Assembly: GCA_948144175.1 (NCBI GenBank)
Contig: CANXME010000784.1
Span: 891,001 to 955,000 of the forward strand
DNA from: Closterium sp. NIES-65
Taxonomy: Eukaryota; Streptophyta; Zygnematophyceae; Desmidiales; Closteriaceae
Length of the DNA stretch: 64,000 nt
Reading direction: 5' to 3'
In this document: positions 10,641 through 22,138 of the stretch, in pieces
Layout: each line of letters starts with the position of its first letter
Numbering within the stretch: the first letter of the stretch is position 1
Translations under genes and position numbers: made by a program
The notes under the pieces: generated by a model
The model's input: only the letters and a program-made list of their open reading frames with translations
The model's database searches: none
What the model was told of the DNA's origin: nothing

Positions 10641-12050
10641 GAGGAGTAGGGACCGGCCATCGCCTCTGCGTAAGAGCGTGGGGTCGGGATGTCTGGTGCA
10701 TCCGGGTCTCCCTCAGGGGCAACAAGCATGGACACGAGATGGGGCAAAGCAGCGGCAAGGCAACTAAACTCCTCCTGCCTGTCCTCAAGAACGTCCGTGC
10801 CAAGAGCACACTCACCCCCGACGGACGGAGGACAGACAGACTCAGACTCAGCAACAAGACTCGCAGCGTAGTCTAGACGACACGCAGCTGCAAAGTCGAC
10901 AAGCTCAGTGACTAAGGCAGACGCAGCAGCGGACTCAAAGGAAGGGTCAGTGACAACCGTAGCCAGGAGACGTGTGACAGTAGGACTGGCAGCGCGAAGG
11001 GTGTCTGACTCCGGGTCAGCAAGAGCAGGAAGAGAGGACGCAGGAGGCGACGGGAGAGCGACACGCTGCGGAGCAGTGGACTGACGAAGCGCCATCTGGT
11101 GAGTGCCTGGGACAGCAGGAGGACGCTGATGCTGGACACGACTACCAGTGGTAGCAGCACGAACAGGCGACGCTCGACGAGACGCAGGTGACACTGGACG
11201 TGACGCAGGCTCACGTCTCTCAGCAAGACCTCCAGTCGGACCAGTGTAAGGAGTAGGCACAGGGAGTGGGGAGGCAGGCGGTAACTGTGGCTGTGACTGG
11301 ACAGACGGCGGACACTCTAAGGCGAGAGGAGGACAAGGAGGAGGAGGCTGACCAAGAACGTGCTGAAGGAGCGGAACGAAGTACGGCCGTGGGCGTGCAG
11401 CAACTCCCGAACCAGTAGAGACACCAGCGGCAGGGTCCTCAGCACCAGCAGAAGCTCCACCCTCCGGGTCCTCCACTCCAGCAGCAGCAGCAGCACCTCC
11501 AGCAGCACCAGCAGCACCTCCAGCACCAGGGTCCGCAGCACCCGCAGCAGCGTCAACTCCGGGGACCCCAGCACCAGCAGCTCCACTCCGGAGACTGATG
11601 TGCTGAGCGTACCACTCTCGAAGCTGTGGGGAAGAGGGCGGCTCCCGCCGTGGTGGGGAAACACGAGTACCAACTCCAGTAGCACCACGAGCCCGAGACG
11701 CACCCCGCCGGAGGCTGCAGTACCGTGAGTACCACTCACGTAGCTGCTGCGAAGAGGGAGGTCCTCCAGGCGCCTCACAGTCAACTGCAACACCACCAGG
11801 CTCAGCACCCCCAGACTCAGCAACGCCAAGCTCAGTACCCCCAGACCCAGCACCCCCAGGCTCAGCACCCCCAGTCTCAGCACCCCCAGACTAAGCACCC
11901 CCAGGCTCCACCCGCTCAGGCTCCGCACGCTCAGGCTCCGCACGCTCAGGCTCAGCACCTCTAGCAGGACGCGAGTCGACAGCTACCTCGGCAGGCTCAA
12001 CCGGGTCTACCTGAGAGACACCTGAGGGAGCGGCACCCTGAGGGGGAAGG
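10640..12050 (-). pseudogene. integrase-RT linker of element D
   Basis: Low-complexity part of the polyprotein. It holds Glu/Pro/Gly/Ala repeats of 15 bp (EPERA, EPGGA) near 11780-11960, QLREWY motifs flanked by Arg-rich text, then Ser/Pro-rich sequence leading into RT. It is variable between copies and has no enzyme domain. Confidence 0.7.
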
Positions 12051-12409
12051 GGGTCTACCACTGCAACACCTGGCGCGAGGAAGAGAGGCGGGGGAGGGAG
12101 CGGGGCAGTGCGGTAGGGGAAGAGGCGGTAGAAGGGCACGGACTCGTCAAAAGTAACGTCCTGAGAGGGGAAGACGCGGTGCGAGGCGGGGTGGTAAAAC
12201 TGCCAGCCATACGCATCTGGGACAAAGCCAAGAAAGACACAGGGAGCAGTGCGGGAGGAGAGCTTGTCCGCAGACGTGTCGCGAACAAAAGCTCGGGATC
12301 CCCAGACACGGAAGCGTGACGCATCGCCAACCTCCCCCGTCCACAGCAGTGTGGGCGAGGTCTCCGGAGCGGAGACACGGGGCCAGAGGTTGAGCTGATG
12401 CGCAGCGTA

Positions 12410-13060
12410 CCGGACCGCAAACGGCCACAGAAAGTGGGGGGCAGCCGCGTGGACTAAGGAGGTACGAGCGAACTCCATGACCAAGCCAATGCGGCGCTCA
12501 GCAACCCCATTCTGCTGTGGAGAGGCCGAAAGCGTGAACGTCTGGCGAATGCCGTGCTCGGCACAGTAGGCTGCGAAGAGGTCGGAGGAGAACTCGCCAC
12601 CTCTGTCAGAGTGCAAGCGCAGGACAGGAAACTCCGAGCGAAAACGCTCTCGCAGCTGAAGACGTGCTCTGCTGATCCAAGGGATCAGGACATCAGGGAC
12701 TTCACCCTTGCTGCGCAAGGGGAAGACCGTGGTGTAGCGCGAGTAGTCGTCAACGACGATCAAGAAGTACCTCTCCTGGCCCTGACCACGGACGCGGGCT
12801 GGGCCCCACACGTCCATGTGGAGCGTCTGCAAAGGAGCAGTCGTCGGGGGGAACGAGGAGGAGTGAGGGGCAGCGCGCTGCCGCCCCTCGACACAGGGAA
12901 GACAAGGAGGAGCAAGGGAGGGTGGGAGGGGAGGGAGTACCCGAGGAAGACCAGAGACAAGGTACCGGGAGTGCATGCCCCGAAGGCGCTGCACTGACGG
13001 GTGACCAAGTCGATGGTGCCAGAGGACAGTCTTGTGCGCTAGAGAGCGACACGAGCAGGG
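12410..13060 (-). pseudogene. int: Integrase region of element D
   Basis: GAG-pre-integrase (LWHHRLGHPSVQRLRG, then CLPCVEGRQ), followed by the DDE core: HMDVWGPARV, HSDRGGEF, QNGVAERR. The text continues into the copia-specific stretch containing LWPRVSAPETSP and VWGSRAFVRD below 12410. Confidence 0.88.
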
Positions 13061-13299
13061 GGCAGACAGCTGACCTGACGCGGACGCAGACGCAGACGCC
13101 GCTACTTGAGGGGACTCAGTGGTCAGTGTGTACAGGTCCGACCCCGGCTGCCGAGTGAAGGTAGCCAGGTGACGGCCCGTCCGAGCACACGTGCAGTGTG
13201 TCACGCGCTCGTAGGCAGGGGTGAACTGGTGAACACCCCCATCCTGAAGCGCACAACCCGCCACCAAGTTCGTAGAGAACGAGGGGAGGTGGAGACCTG

Positions 13300-14956
13300 A
13301 CAGTGTGCCCGACGGGACAGCAGGACAAGGAAGGACAGTGAAGGAGGTCGCAATGACCGGACCCCCAGAGGGGTCAGCGAGCGAGACAGCGACTGGTCGA
13401 GCAAGGGGCTCAAGAGCAGTGCGGTCACGAAAGAAACAGCGCGAAGCGCCTGAGTCTAGAGTGAAGGTGTGCAGTGCCTCAGTGGACTCAGTAGTACCTG
13501 GGGTGGCGGACACACAAGCACCTAGAGCAGTAGCCGCACTAGTACCTGGGGCAGCAGACACGCAAGCACCTAGGGCGGCAGCCTCACTCGTGCGGATGCC
13601 TGGGTCAGGCGGAACACACAGGTACTGGTCCTCCTCTCCACTAATAGTCAATGCATACATGGCTTTGAGAATAACATCAAAATCAAGAGCATAGATATCG
13701 ATATCCTTCTTGAGGAGATCAGCCCACTGAGGGAGCTCAAGAGCGTCAGGAAACTGAGCACGCCACGCGTCATCTAGGCGAGAGAAGCAGCGCTGCGCAG
13801 TGTGCGCCCTCCCGCACGTCTGTCCCTTGCGGCGACCAGTGCGGATGACGTACGTGCAGCTAAGGCTACCCCCCACACCCCCGTGCTGTAAGTACCACTC
13901 ACGAAGCTCCTGGGAGGGCTGAGGGTGCTGCGCGCTCTGGCCAGTGCCAGAGCCTCCACGACCACCACCGCCGCCTCCACCACGACCACCACCGCCCCTG
14001 CCGCCTCCACGTCCACTGCCGCCACCACCACCGCCCCCACCCCGGCCACCGCCGCCGCCGCTGCCTCCACCACCCCCACCGCTGCCACTAGCCCCTCCAG
14101 CCCCGCCACCACCCCCACCGCCGCCACCACCCCCACCACCGCCTCCCCCGCCGTCACCCCCACCGCCCTTGCCTCCCCTGCCCTTGCCGCTGCGGCGCCC
14201 GCTGGGAGCGGACGCAGAGCCGACCTGCTCAGCACCAAGAAGGTCGACAGCAGCAGCAGAGGCGACAGAGGGGAGCAGGGGAGAGGGGGAACACCCCTCG
14301 AAGAAAGGGGTGCGGGGGTCGCCACGAGAGGTACCTACAGCTACAATACTCTTCTCAGCTGCAAGTAGTTCCTTCTCTAGGGCGGTAATGGTGAGCTCAG
14401 TGGGGCAGCGAGCTAGGAAGTGGTCCCTGACTGTACGCAGAGTGTCAGGGAGGCGGGTGACTAGGTGGTAGAGAGTGAGCCAGAGCGGGGGAGGGTTGGA
14501 GGCAAGAAACTCAGCGGGCATGGCTGCACGGAAGCGGGCATCACTAGTACGGAGGTGAGTGATGAGGTCAGCGACTGTCTGGAAAGCGGACAGGTCGGGG
14601 AACAGGTAGGGAAGGGAGAGACGACCTAGTGCAGCTGAGGTCGGGGAGGAGTAGCGCGCAACTACAGCAGTGTACAGGGCCTGCGCAGTCTGATGCTGGC
14701 CAAAGTGCTCGCGCTCGTCTACTGGCAGGGAGTTGCGGATAGCAAAGCGGGCGTGGGCATTGCGAGTCTGCCACTGCGAGCGAGCAGTAGCAGCAGTAGT
14801 AGTAGCAGGAGGAGGGACTGTGCCTAGTGCGTGATCGTACAGCGAGATATCCTCTCTGGCAGTGAGCTGGAGGAACAGATGCAGATCATCGAGCCAGGTC
14901 TCAAACTTAATCGGGCGGCCCTCAGTATCGAACGAGAGAACTGGAGGGCTACCCAT
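13300..14956 (-). pseudogene. gag-pr: Gag-protease region of element D
   Basis: Starts at the ATG of MGSPPVLSFDTEGRPIKFE. The Gag core is about 210 residues, then a Gly-rich linker (about 14190-13950), QELREWY, a zinc knuckle variant C-X13-C-X3-H-X4-C (about 13865-13785) and copia protease with DSGASRCFF near 13455. Confidence 0.87.
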
Positions 14957-15810
14957 AGCTGAAGTAGCAGTAGCAGAAGTAGCAGTAGCAGTAGCAACAG
15001 CAGCAGCAGTAGCAGCAGCAGTAGCAGTAGCAGTAGCAGTAGCAGTAGTAGTAGCAGTTCAGTACTGGTGCTGCTGCTCAGGTAAGGAGGGCGCGGCTCG
15101 GCTAGGACGGCGCGACTCGGCTAGGGCGGCGCGGCTCGGCTAGGGCGGTGCGGCTCGGCTAGGGCGGCGCGGTTCGGGTCGGGTCGCGCAGCGCGGCTCG
15201 GCCGTAGAGGGGCGAGCGCGGGAGGGGCCGTGAGAGGCAAGCGCGGGGGGCCGTTCGGGGGCCGGTCAGGGCTAGCGCGAGGCCATTCGGGGCCGTAGGA
15301 GGCTAGCGCGGGGCCTTAAGGGGCCGTGGGAGGCTAGCGCGGGGCCTGAAGGGGCCGTGGGAGGCTAGCGCGGGGCCTTACGGGGCCGTAGGAGGCTAGC
15401 GTGGGGCCTGAAGGGGCCGTGGGAGGCTAGCGCGGGGCCTTACGGGGCCGTGGGAGGTTAGCGCGGGGGCCACACGGGGCCGTTCGAGGCTAGCGCGGGG
15501 CCAATCGGGGCCGTAGGAGGCTAGCGCGGGGCCGTAGGTGGGCCGTGGGAGGCTAGCGCGGGGCTACACGGGGCCGTTCGGGGCTAGCGCGGGGCCGTAG
15601 GGGGCCGTGAGAGGCTAGCGCGGGGCCGACGCGGGGCCTTAAGGGGCTAGCGCGGGGTCTTAAGACGGGGCCGTGAGAGGCCGTAAGGGGCGACGCGAGG
15701 GAACGAGGCGCACGAGGGCGCTAGGAAAAGGCGGCGCACGAGGGCGCGGCTAGCGGAAACGGTGGGCCCTAACGTTCCGGTCCTAGGTGGAACCTAGGCT
15801 CGTAATACCA
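14957..15810 (-). other. leader of element D
   Basis: Sense order: primer site, GGGCCCACC about 41 nt from the LTR, some 500 bp of imperfect repeats with the core ggctagcgcggggcc, then a (CTACTG)n microsatellite (about 15059-14958) just upstream of the gag ATG. Confidence 0.75.
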
Positions 15811-15941
15811 TGTCAGAATGAGAAACAGGAATGGGTGTGACTAGCAGGAACAACAGTACAAATATGAAACCCTAATCTGGTGTACCCCCTATGGTGTGAC
15901 CCACTACAGCCTAGAACCACACAAACATATAATGTTTGACA
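15811..15941 (-). repeat. 5' LTR of element D
   Basis: 131 bp; TATGA duplication immediately outside. Confidence 0.92.
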
Positions 15942-17732
15942 TATGATAGTGTATGGGAGGGTATGAGAGTGTATGAGAGGGGATGAGTGTGTATGAGAGG
16001 GGCTGAGAAGGGGTAAGAGGGGATGAGTGTGAATGAGAGTGTATGGAAGTGTATGAGAGTGGATGAGAGCGGATTAGGGGGTATGAGTGTGTATGAGAGG
16101 GGCTGAGAGTGTATAAGATAGTGGATGAGAGGGGATGAGAGTGAATAAGGGTGCATGTGAGTGTATGAGAGAGGATGAGAGGGGTTGAGAGTGTATGAGA
16201 GTGGATGAGGAGGGTTGAGAGTGTGTAAGAGAGTGTATGAGAGTGTGTGAGAGTGTATGAGTGGGGATGAGAGGGGATGAGAGGGGATGAGTGCTCATGA
16301 GACTGTATGAGAGTGTATGAGTGTGTATGGGAGTGTATACGAGGGGATGAGAGTGTATATGAGTGTATATGAGTGTATATGAGTGGGTACAAGAGGGTAT
16401 GAGAGTGTATGAGAGAGGATGTGAGGGGATAAGAGGGGATGAGTGTGAATGAGAGTGTATGGAAGTGTATGAGAGTGGATGAGAGCGGATTAGGGGGTAT
16501 GAGTGTGTATGAGAGGGGCTGAGAGTGTATAAGATAGTGGATGAGAAGGGATGAGAGTGAATAAGGGTGCATGGGATTGTATGAGAGAGGATGAGAGGGG
16601 TTGAGAGTGTATGAGAGTGGATGAGGAGGGTTGAGAGTGTGTAAGAGAGTGTATGAGAGTGTGTGAGAGTGTATGAGTGGGGATGAGAGGGGATGAGAGG
16701 GGATGAGAGGGGATGAGAGGGGATGAGAGGGGATGTGAGGGGATAAGAGGGGATGAGTGCTCATGAGACTGTATGAGAGTGTATGAGTGTGTATGGGAGT
16801 GTATACGAGGGGATGAGAGTGTATATGAGTGTATATGAGTGTATATGAGTGGGTACAAGAGGGTATGAGAGTGTATGAGAGAGGATGTGAGGGGATAAGA
16901 GGGGATGAGTGTGAATGAGAGTGTATGGAAGTGTATGAGAGTGGATGAGAGCGGATTAGGGGGTATGAGTGTGTATGAGAGGGGCTGAGAGTGTATAAGA
17001 TAATGGATGAGAGGGGATGAGAGTGAATAAGGGTGCATGTGAGTGTATGAGAGAGGATGAGAGGGGTTGAGAGTGTATGAGAGTAGATGAGGAGGGTTGA
17101 GAATGTGTAAGAGAGTGTATGAGAGTGTGTGAGAGTGTATGAGATGGGACGATAGGGGATGAGAGGTGATGAGAGGGGATGAGAGGGGATGACCAGGGAT
17201 GAGAGTGCACGAGAGTGAAAGGGAGTGTATGAGAGTGTATGAGTGTGTATGGGAGTGCATATGAGGGGATCAGAGTGTATATGATAGTGTATAAGTGGGT
17301 ATGAGTGGGTACGAGAGGGTATGAGAGTGTATGAGAGGGAATGACATGGGATGAGAGGGGATGAGAGCGTATGAGTGTGTATGGGAGTGAAAAATAGGGG
17401 ATGAGAGTGTATATGAGTACATATGAGTGAGTACGAGTGGGTATGAGAGTATATGCGAGGGAATGAGATGGGATGAGAGGGGATGAGAGGGGATGAGATT
17501 GAATGAGAGTGTATGGAAGTGTATGGGGGTGGACGAGAGCGGATTAGGGGGTATGAGTGTGTATGCGAGGGGATGAGAGTGTTTAAGAGTGTCTGATAGT
17601 GCATGAGAGAGGATGAGAGGAGTTGAGAGTGTATGAGAGTGGATGAGGAGGGTTGAGAGTGTGTAAGAGAGTGTATGAGAGTGGGTGAGAGTGTATAAGA
17701 TGGGATGAGAGGGGATGAGAGGGGATGATAGG

Positions 17733-18270
17733 GGAATGAGAGCGTATGAGAGTGGGTGGGAGGGAATGAGAGCGTATGAGTGTGGGTGAGAGGGAATGAG
17801 AGCGTATGAGTGTGGGTGAGAGGGAATGAGAGCGTATGAGAGTGGGTGACAGGGAATGAGAGAGTATGAGAGTGGGTGAGAGGGAATGAGAGAGTATGAG
17901 AGTGGGTGAGAGGGAATGAGAGCGTATGAGAGTGGGTGAGAGGGAATGAGAGCGTATGAGTGTGGGTGAGAGGGAATGAGAGCGTATTAGTGTGGGTGAG
18001 AGGGAATGAGAGCGTATGAGTGTGGGTGAGAGGGAATGAGAGAGTATGAGAGTGGGTGAGAGGGAATGAGAGCGTATGAGAGTGGGTGAGAGGGAATGAG
18101 AGCGTATGAGAGTGGGTGAGAGGGAATGAGAGCGTATGAGTGTGGGTGAGAGGGAATGAGAGCGTATGAGAGTGGGTGAGAGGGAATGAGAGAGTATGAG
18201 AGTGGGTGAGAGGGAATGAGAGCGTATGAGAGTGGGTGAGAGGGAATGAGAGCGTATGAGAGTGGGTGAG
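17733..18270. repeat. 30-bp higher-order array 1
   Basis: About 18 near-identical 30-bp units built from the 10-mers agggaatgag, agcgtatgag and agtgggtgag (with tgtgggtgag variants). The homogeneity suggests recent local expansion. Confidence 0.88.
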
Positions 18271-19274
18271 AGTGTATAAGATGGGATGATAGGGGATGAG
18301 AGGGGATGAGAGGGGATGATAGGGGATGAGCAGGGATAAGAGTGTATGAGTGTGTTGGGGAGTGTATAAGAGGGGATGAGAGTGTATATGATAGTCTATG
18401 AGTGGGTATGTGTGGGTACGAGAGTGTATGAGAGTGTATGAGAGGGAATGAGATGGGATGAGAGGGGAGGAGAGGGGATGAGAGTGAATGAGAGTGTATG
18501 ATAAGGGATGATGAGAGTGTATGAGAGTATATGGGAAGGGATGAGAGTGTATGAGTGTGTACGGGAGAGTATGACGGGATGATAGCGTATATGATGGTGT
18601 ATGGGAGGGTATGAGTGTGTACAAGAGTGTATGAGAGTGTATGAGAGGGGATGAGAGTGTATGAGAGAGGATGTGAGGGGATAAGAGGGGATGGGTGTGA
18701 ATGAGAGTGTATGGAAGTGTATGAGAGTGGATGAGAGCGGATTAGGGGGTATGAGTTTGTATGAGAGGGGATGAGAGTGAATAAGGGTGTATGTGAGTGT
18801 ATGAGAGAGGATGAGAGGGGTTGAGAGTATATGAGAGTGGATGAGGAGGGATGAGAGTGAATAAGGGTGTATGTGAGTGTATGAGAGAGCATGAGAGGGG
18901 TTGAGAGTGTATGCGAGTGGATGAGGAGTGATGAGAGTGTGTAAGAGAGTGTATGAGAGTGTGTGAGAGTGTATGAGAGGGAATGGGAGGGGATGAGAGG
19001 GGATATGAGGGGATTAGAGGGGATGAGTGTGAATGAGAGTGTATGAGAGTGTATGAGTGTGTGTGGGAGTGTATAAGAGGGGATGAGAGTGTATATGAGA
19101 GCATATGAGTGGGTACGAGAGGGTGTGAGAGTATATGAGAGGGAATGACATGGGATGAGAGAGGATGAGAGGGGATGAGAGTGAATGAGAGTGTATGATA
19201 AGGGATGATGAGAGAGTATGAGAGTATAGGAGAGTATATGAGAGTGAATGAGAGGGGATGAGAAGGGATGAGAG

Positions 19275-19770
19275 GGAATGAGAGCGTATGAGAGTGGGTG
19301 AGAGGGAAGGAGAGCGTATGAGAGTGGGTGAGAGGGAATGAGAGCGTATGAGAGTGGGTGAGAGGGAATGAGAGCGTAAGAGAGTGGGTGAGAGGGAGTG
19401 AGAGCGTATGAGAGTGGGTGAGAGGGAGTGAGAGCGTATGAGAGAGGGTGAGAGGGAATGAGAGCGTATGGGAGTGGGTGAGAGGGAATGAGAGCGTATG
19501 AGAGTGGGTGAGAGGGAATGAGAGCGTATGAGAGTGGGTGAGAGGGAATGAGAGCGTATGAGAGTGGGTGGGGGGAATGAGAGCGTATGAGAGTGGGTGA
19601 GAGGGAATGAGAGGGTGTGAGAGTGGGTGAGAGGGAATGAGAGCGTAAGAGAGGGGGTGAGAGGGAATGAGAGCGTAAGAGATGGGGTGAGAGGGAATGA
19701 GAGCGTAAGAGAGTGGGTGAGAGGGAATGAGAGCGTAAAAGAGTGGGTGAGAGGGAATGAGAGCGTATGG
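19275..19770. repeat. 30-bp higher-order array 2
   Basis: About 16 units of the same 30-bp composition as array 1, with more variants toward the right edge. It ends at the GC-rich repeat. Confidence 0.86.
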
Positions 19771-20045
19771 GAGCGGCGGGTTAGCGCATCACGGTGGCGG
19801 ATCGTCGCAATGCGGCCGGCAAGGTGGCCGCATTGCGCATTGCGACGGCGGCGGCCTGGTCGGCGCGATGCGCGGAGCGGCCAGAAGTAGGACGCAATGC
19901 GCATCGCGGCGGCGGCGGCCCGGTCGGCGCGATGCGCTTTGCGGCCCGAAGCTGGCCGCAATGCGCATCGCGGCGGCGGCTGCTCCTGATCGTCGCGATG
20001 CATCTCGCGACGATCGGGCCCGATGCATCGGGCGATGCGCTGTTC
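19771..20045. repeat. 64-bp GC-rich tandem repeat with palindromes
   Basis: Three copies of a 64-bp unit start at 19831, 19895 and 19959 (caatgcgcatcgcggcgg...). Perfect inverted repeats: 11-bp arms at 19807-19817/19826-19836, 11-bp arms at 19988-19998/20005-20015, and a 14-bp palindrome at 20019-20032. The open frames are compositional. Confidence 0.8.
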
Positions 20046-21060
20046 GGCGCGCCGGTTTGTGGGCGCATCGCGACAGCGGTATGATCGACTTTATTCATTC
20101 ATATTAGTAGTAATTTTCGAGTAACAAGGGACTAAACGTGAATGGATGGGGAAAGGCTTTAGGGCTAAGGCACGCACCGTTGATAGGAAGTCAGGTGCTG
20201 CTAACGAACGCCTTGGATGCGTGACGGGGAAGGCAGCTGGCGAAAGGTATGATAGCTACTAGTAATAGCGTGAGGAATAGCTGATGGCGGGAAGTAAGTT
20301 GGAGAGCTGCGCTGGGGTCAAGGTTCTGTACTTGGATGGAACCGTAGCGGGCAGGGGGGTGTACAGCACGTCGGGTCGTGGTGTGGTTACGGTGGGCTGG
20401 AGGCTCGACGGTACAAGCGTGCATCAAACCTCTCCGCACGAGTTGGCGCGAGCGGGAAATCGGCCTGGTTTCAGGAATTTCTGGCGGGGGTTTCATGTGT
20501 TACCATTCGCGTGAAACCCTAGCTGTTGATGGTGACTGATTCCGTGACCCCGCTTACCAAGCCCGTCAGGACACTCGATACAGTTACCGTACGCTTTTTT
20601 TTTTTACCATTGACGTTATCGGGTCACATGATGGTAACCTGTGACATATTTTCCCTCGTATGACAATCTCCTACTCGAGCGTTGAAACCCTACACCGCAT
20701 CCTGGCCCTTTTTCTAACCGCTTGTAAAACCTGTTTTTTCCACCGAGGCAAGGGCTCCAAGAAACAACGACGTGCCACTGCAAAACGGGTCCAAGCTGCC
20801 ACCCGGCACAAACGGCTCCAATTCCTGCCCAACAGTTCCCCACAAATACACCCAGAACTTCGCGCCTCTTGGCTTCTCCACAGTCCCTTCCAACCACCTT
20901 AAGCGCGGGCCTCATTTACTTCATCCAACACAGAGCGGGCAGGAGACTCTCCTGTGTGTGAACTTAGTTCAGCTAAATTATCGCTAAGTTTTAGCGTAGG
21001 CCTCTGGCTTGGGTTATCCTTGTTAGCCTCTGTGTTGTCTGGGTTACGACCTTAATAAAA
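20046..21060. other. intergenic, no supported gene
   Basis: Mixed composition. A minus-strand open frame at 20191-20496 has a hydrophobic stretch (LFLTLLLVAIIPFASC) but no recognisable domain. An oligo-T run lies near 20595, and gtcaca/tgtgac arms near 20620-20645. Near 21050 the text ccttaataaaaacttaaac could be a polyadenylation region or the tail of a decayed non-LTR element; too weak to call. Confidence 0.4.
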
Positions 21061-21860
21061 ACTTAAACTTAAAGCTTAAACTGCTCGAATTCGATGTTGT
21101 CACTAGGTTTCCCGCCTTCGCACCGAAAGCCCGCCAGAAAAACTTGGGAACAGCAGCACCTAGACAGACCTCAGAAAACGTTTCAGACAGCCCTGAGAGC
21201 TCCGAGTCTGTGGGTCCATTCCTGGCTCATGTCATACTCCCGGTCTTCCGGGGATGTCACGAAGCTGGCCCACAGTTGGCCCCACTTTGTGTCATTCGAG
21301 ACCCACTTCGGGTCTTCCGGCTAAATTTCGCCCCTGGTCTCGGAAAACACGAAGTTTGACCGGAAGTTTGACACGAGCCAAGAATGCACCCTTTGATTTG
21401 CAAATTCTTGGCTCCAACCAGCATCCCCCCACCCCAAGCCTCCCAGCTTTTTTGGGTTGCGTAGCAACCCTTTAGGGTGTGTCCTACTAGTTCGTTTATA
21501 GTTCATATCGGCCTTTGTAACCCTGTTTTTGCTTTTGTAACCCTCAATACTGAACTACTGTAGTCATCCGTCTTCAATGACGTGCAACATTGACGCGCTG
21601 AATGCGTCAGAAGGTTCGTATTGATAGCGTTCAAAATCAGCTTTCAATGTCCGTACCGTCACCCCGAACAGGTCCGCGTAACCCTAATTCCCGATCTCAG
21701 AATTCGCCCAGGAAAGACGAACGGCCAATTTTGGCAGTGTCGTTTCGCAACCGGCCCAAGTTACTGCTCGCGAGCCATGTTGGATGTGATTCGGGATACG
21801 AGTTTTGTGTGAGCGGAGTGCTAAGTCCGCATGGCGCAACTTCGTTTGGCGCAGTGCTGA
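21061..21860. other. intergenic with two clean hairpins
   Basis: No gene recognised. It holds an 11-bp-armed hairpin at 21375-21414 and a 7-bp stem at 21454-21470 (gggttgc, gta, gcaaccc). It ends at the left target-site copy (GCTGA, 21856-21860) of element G. Confidence 0.5.
21375..21414. repeat. 40-nt hairpin
   Basis: gagccaagaat and attcttggctc are exact reverse complements around an 18-base loop, inside which gca and tgc can also pair. It could be a terminator-like or regulatory RNA stem; no family known to me. Confidence 0.55.
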
Positions 21861-22138
21861 TGTTATGAGTTGTACTAAGAAGAGTGCGCGGAAGACTTTA
21901 TAAAAGGATGTCGAATACAGAATGTCCAGAATGATAAAGAAGCAAGCATTTATAGGGTCGAAACCGTGCTAGGCGAGGACCTCGGGACGTGGATGGGTTG
22001 GAAGTGTCGCGATTGGTGCGGAGCGACTCGTCGGTGGTTCGGTCCGAAGTGTAGGCCGAACCTCGAAACTGACGCGAAGTGCTCGGAGTTGTCCTCGCTA
22101 GAAACAGCCTCTACAGTAATGAATTCATATTCATTACA
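21861..22138 (-). repeat. 3' LTR of element G
   Basis: 278 bp, TG...CA. It contains TTTATAAA (TATA-like) and ends in an internally palindromic gtaatgaat/attcattac segment. Confidence 0.9.

Larger units (their letters stand above)
8747..15941 (-). mobile_element. Copia LTR retrotransposon D (group 2), broken
   Basis: A 7.2-kb copia element on the minus strand, inserted in the satellite with a perfect TATGA duplication (8742-8746 and 15942-15946). Its LTRs are 131 bp (8747-8877 and 15811-15941) and differ at one site, so the insertion is young. The primer site TGGTATTACGAGCC lies at the inner edge of the right LTR. The polypurine tract (rc of CACCCCCATAG) lies at the inner edge of the left LTR. 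Order on the minus strand: leader, Gag, protease, integrase, linker, RT, RNase H. It looks nearly full length with about three breaks. Confidence 0.95.
15942..19770. repeat. 10-bp purine-rich satellite, right block
   Basis: 3.8 kb of the same 10-mer family. Between about 16020 and 17300 a block of 420-460 bp is repeated about three times (each copy marked by gcggattaggggg). Two sub-arrays have a 30-bp higher-order unit of three distinct 10-mers (see separate entries). Open frames of up to about 900 codons on the minus strand are stop-free repeat, not genes. Confidence 0.93.

Noticed and set aside
17733-18270. Possible CRISPR-like array of 30-bp repeats
   Set aside because: No spacers; head-to-tail satellite units.
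7746-19134. Open frames of up to about 900 codons reading SHTLSFPLTHS-like repeats on the minus strand
   Set aside because: They are the stop-free strand of a 10-bp satellite. All frames are open, the period is not a multiple of 3, and no domain is seen.
21040-21080. Non-LTR (LINE) tail
   Set aside because: Only an AATAAA-like string and a short cttaaa repeat; no RT or endonuclease text and no target duplication found.
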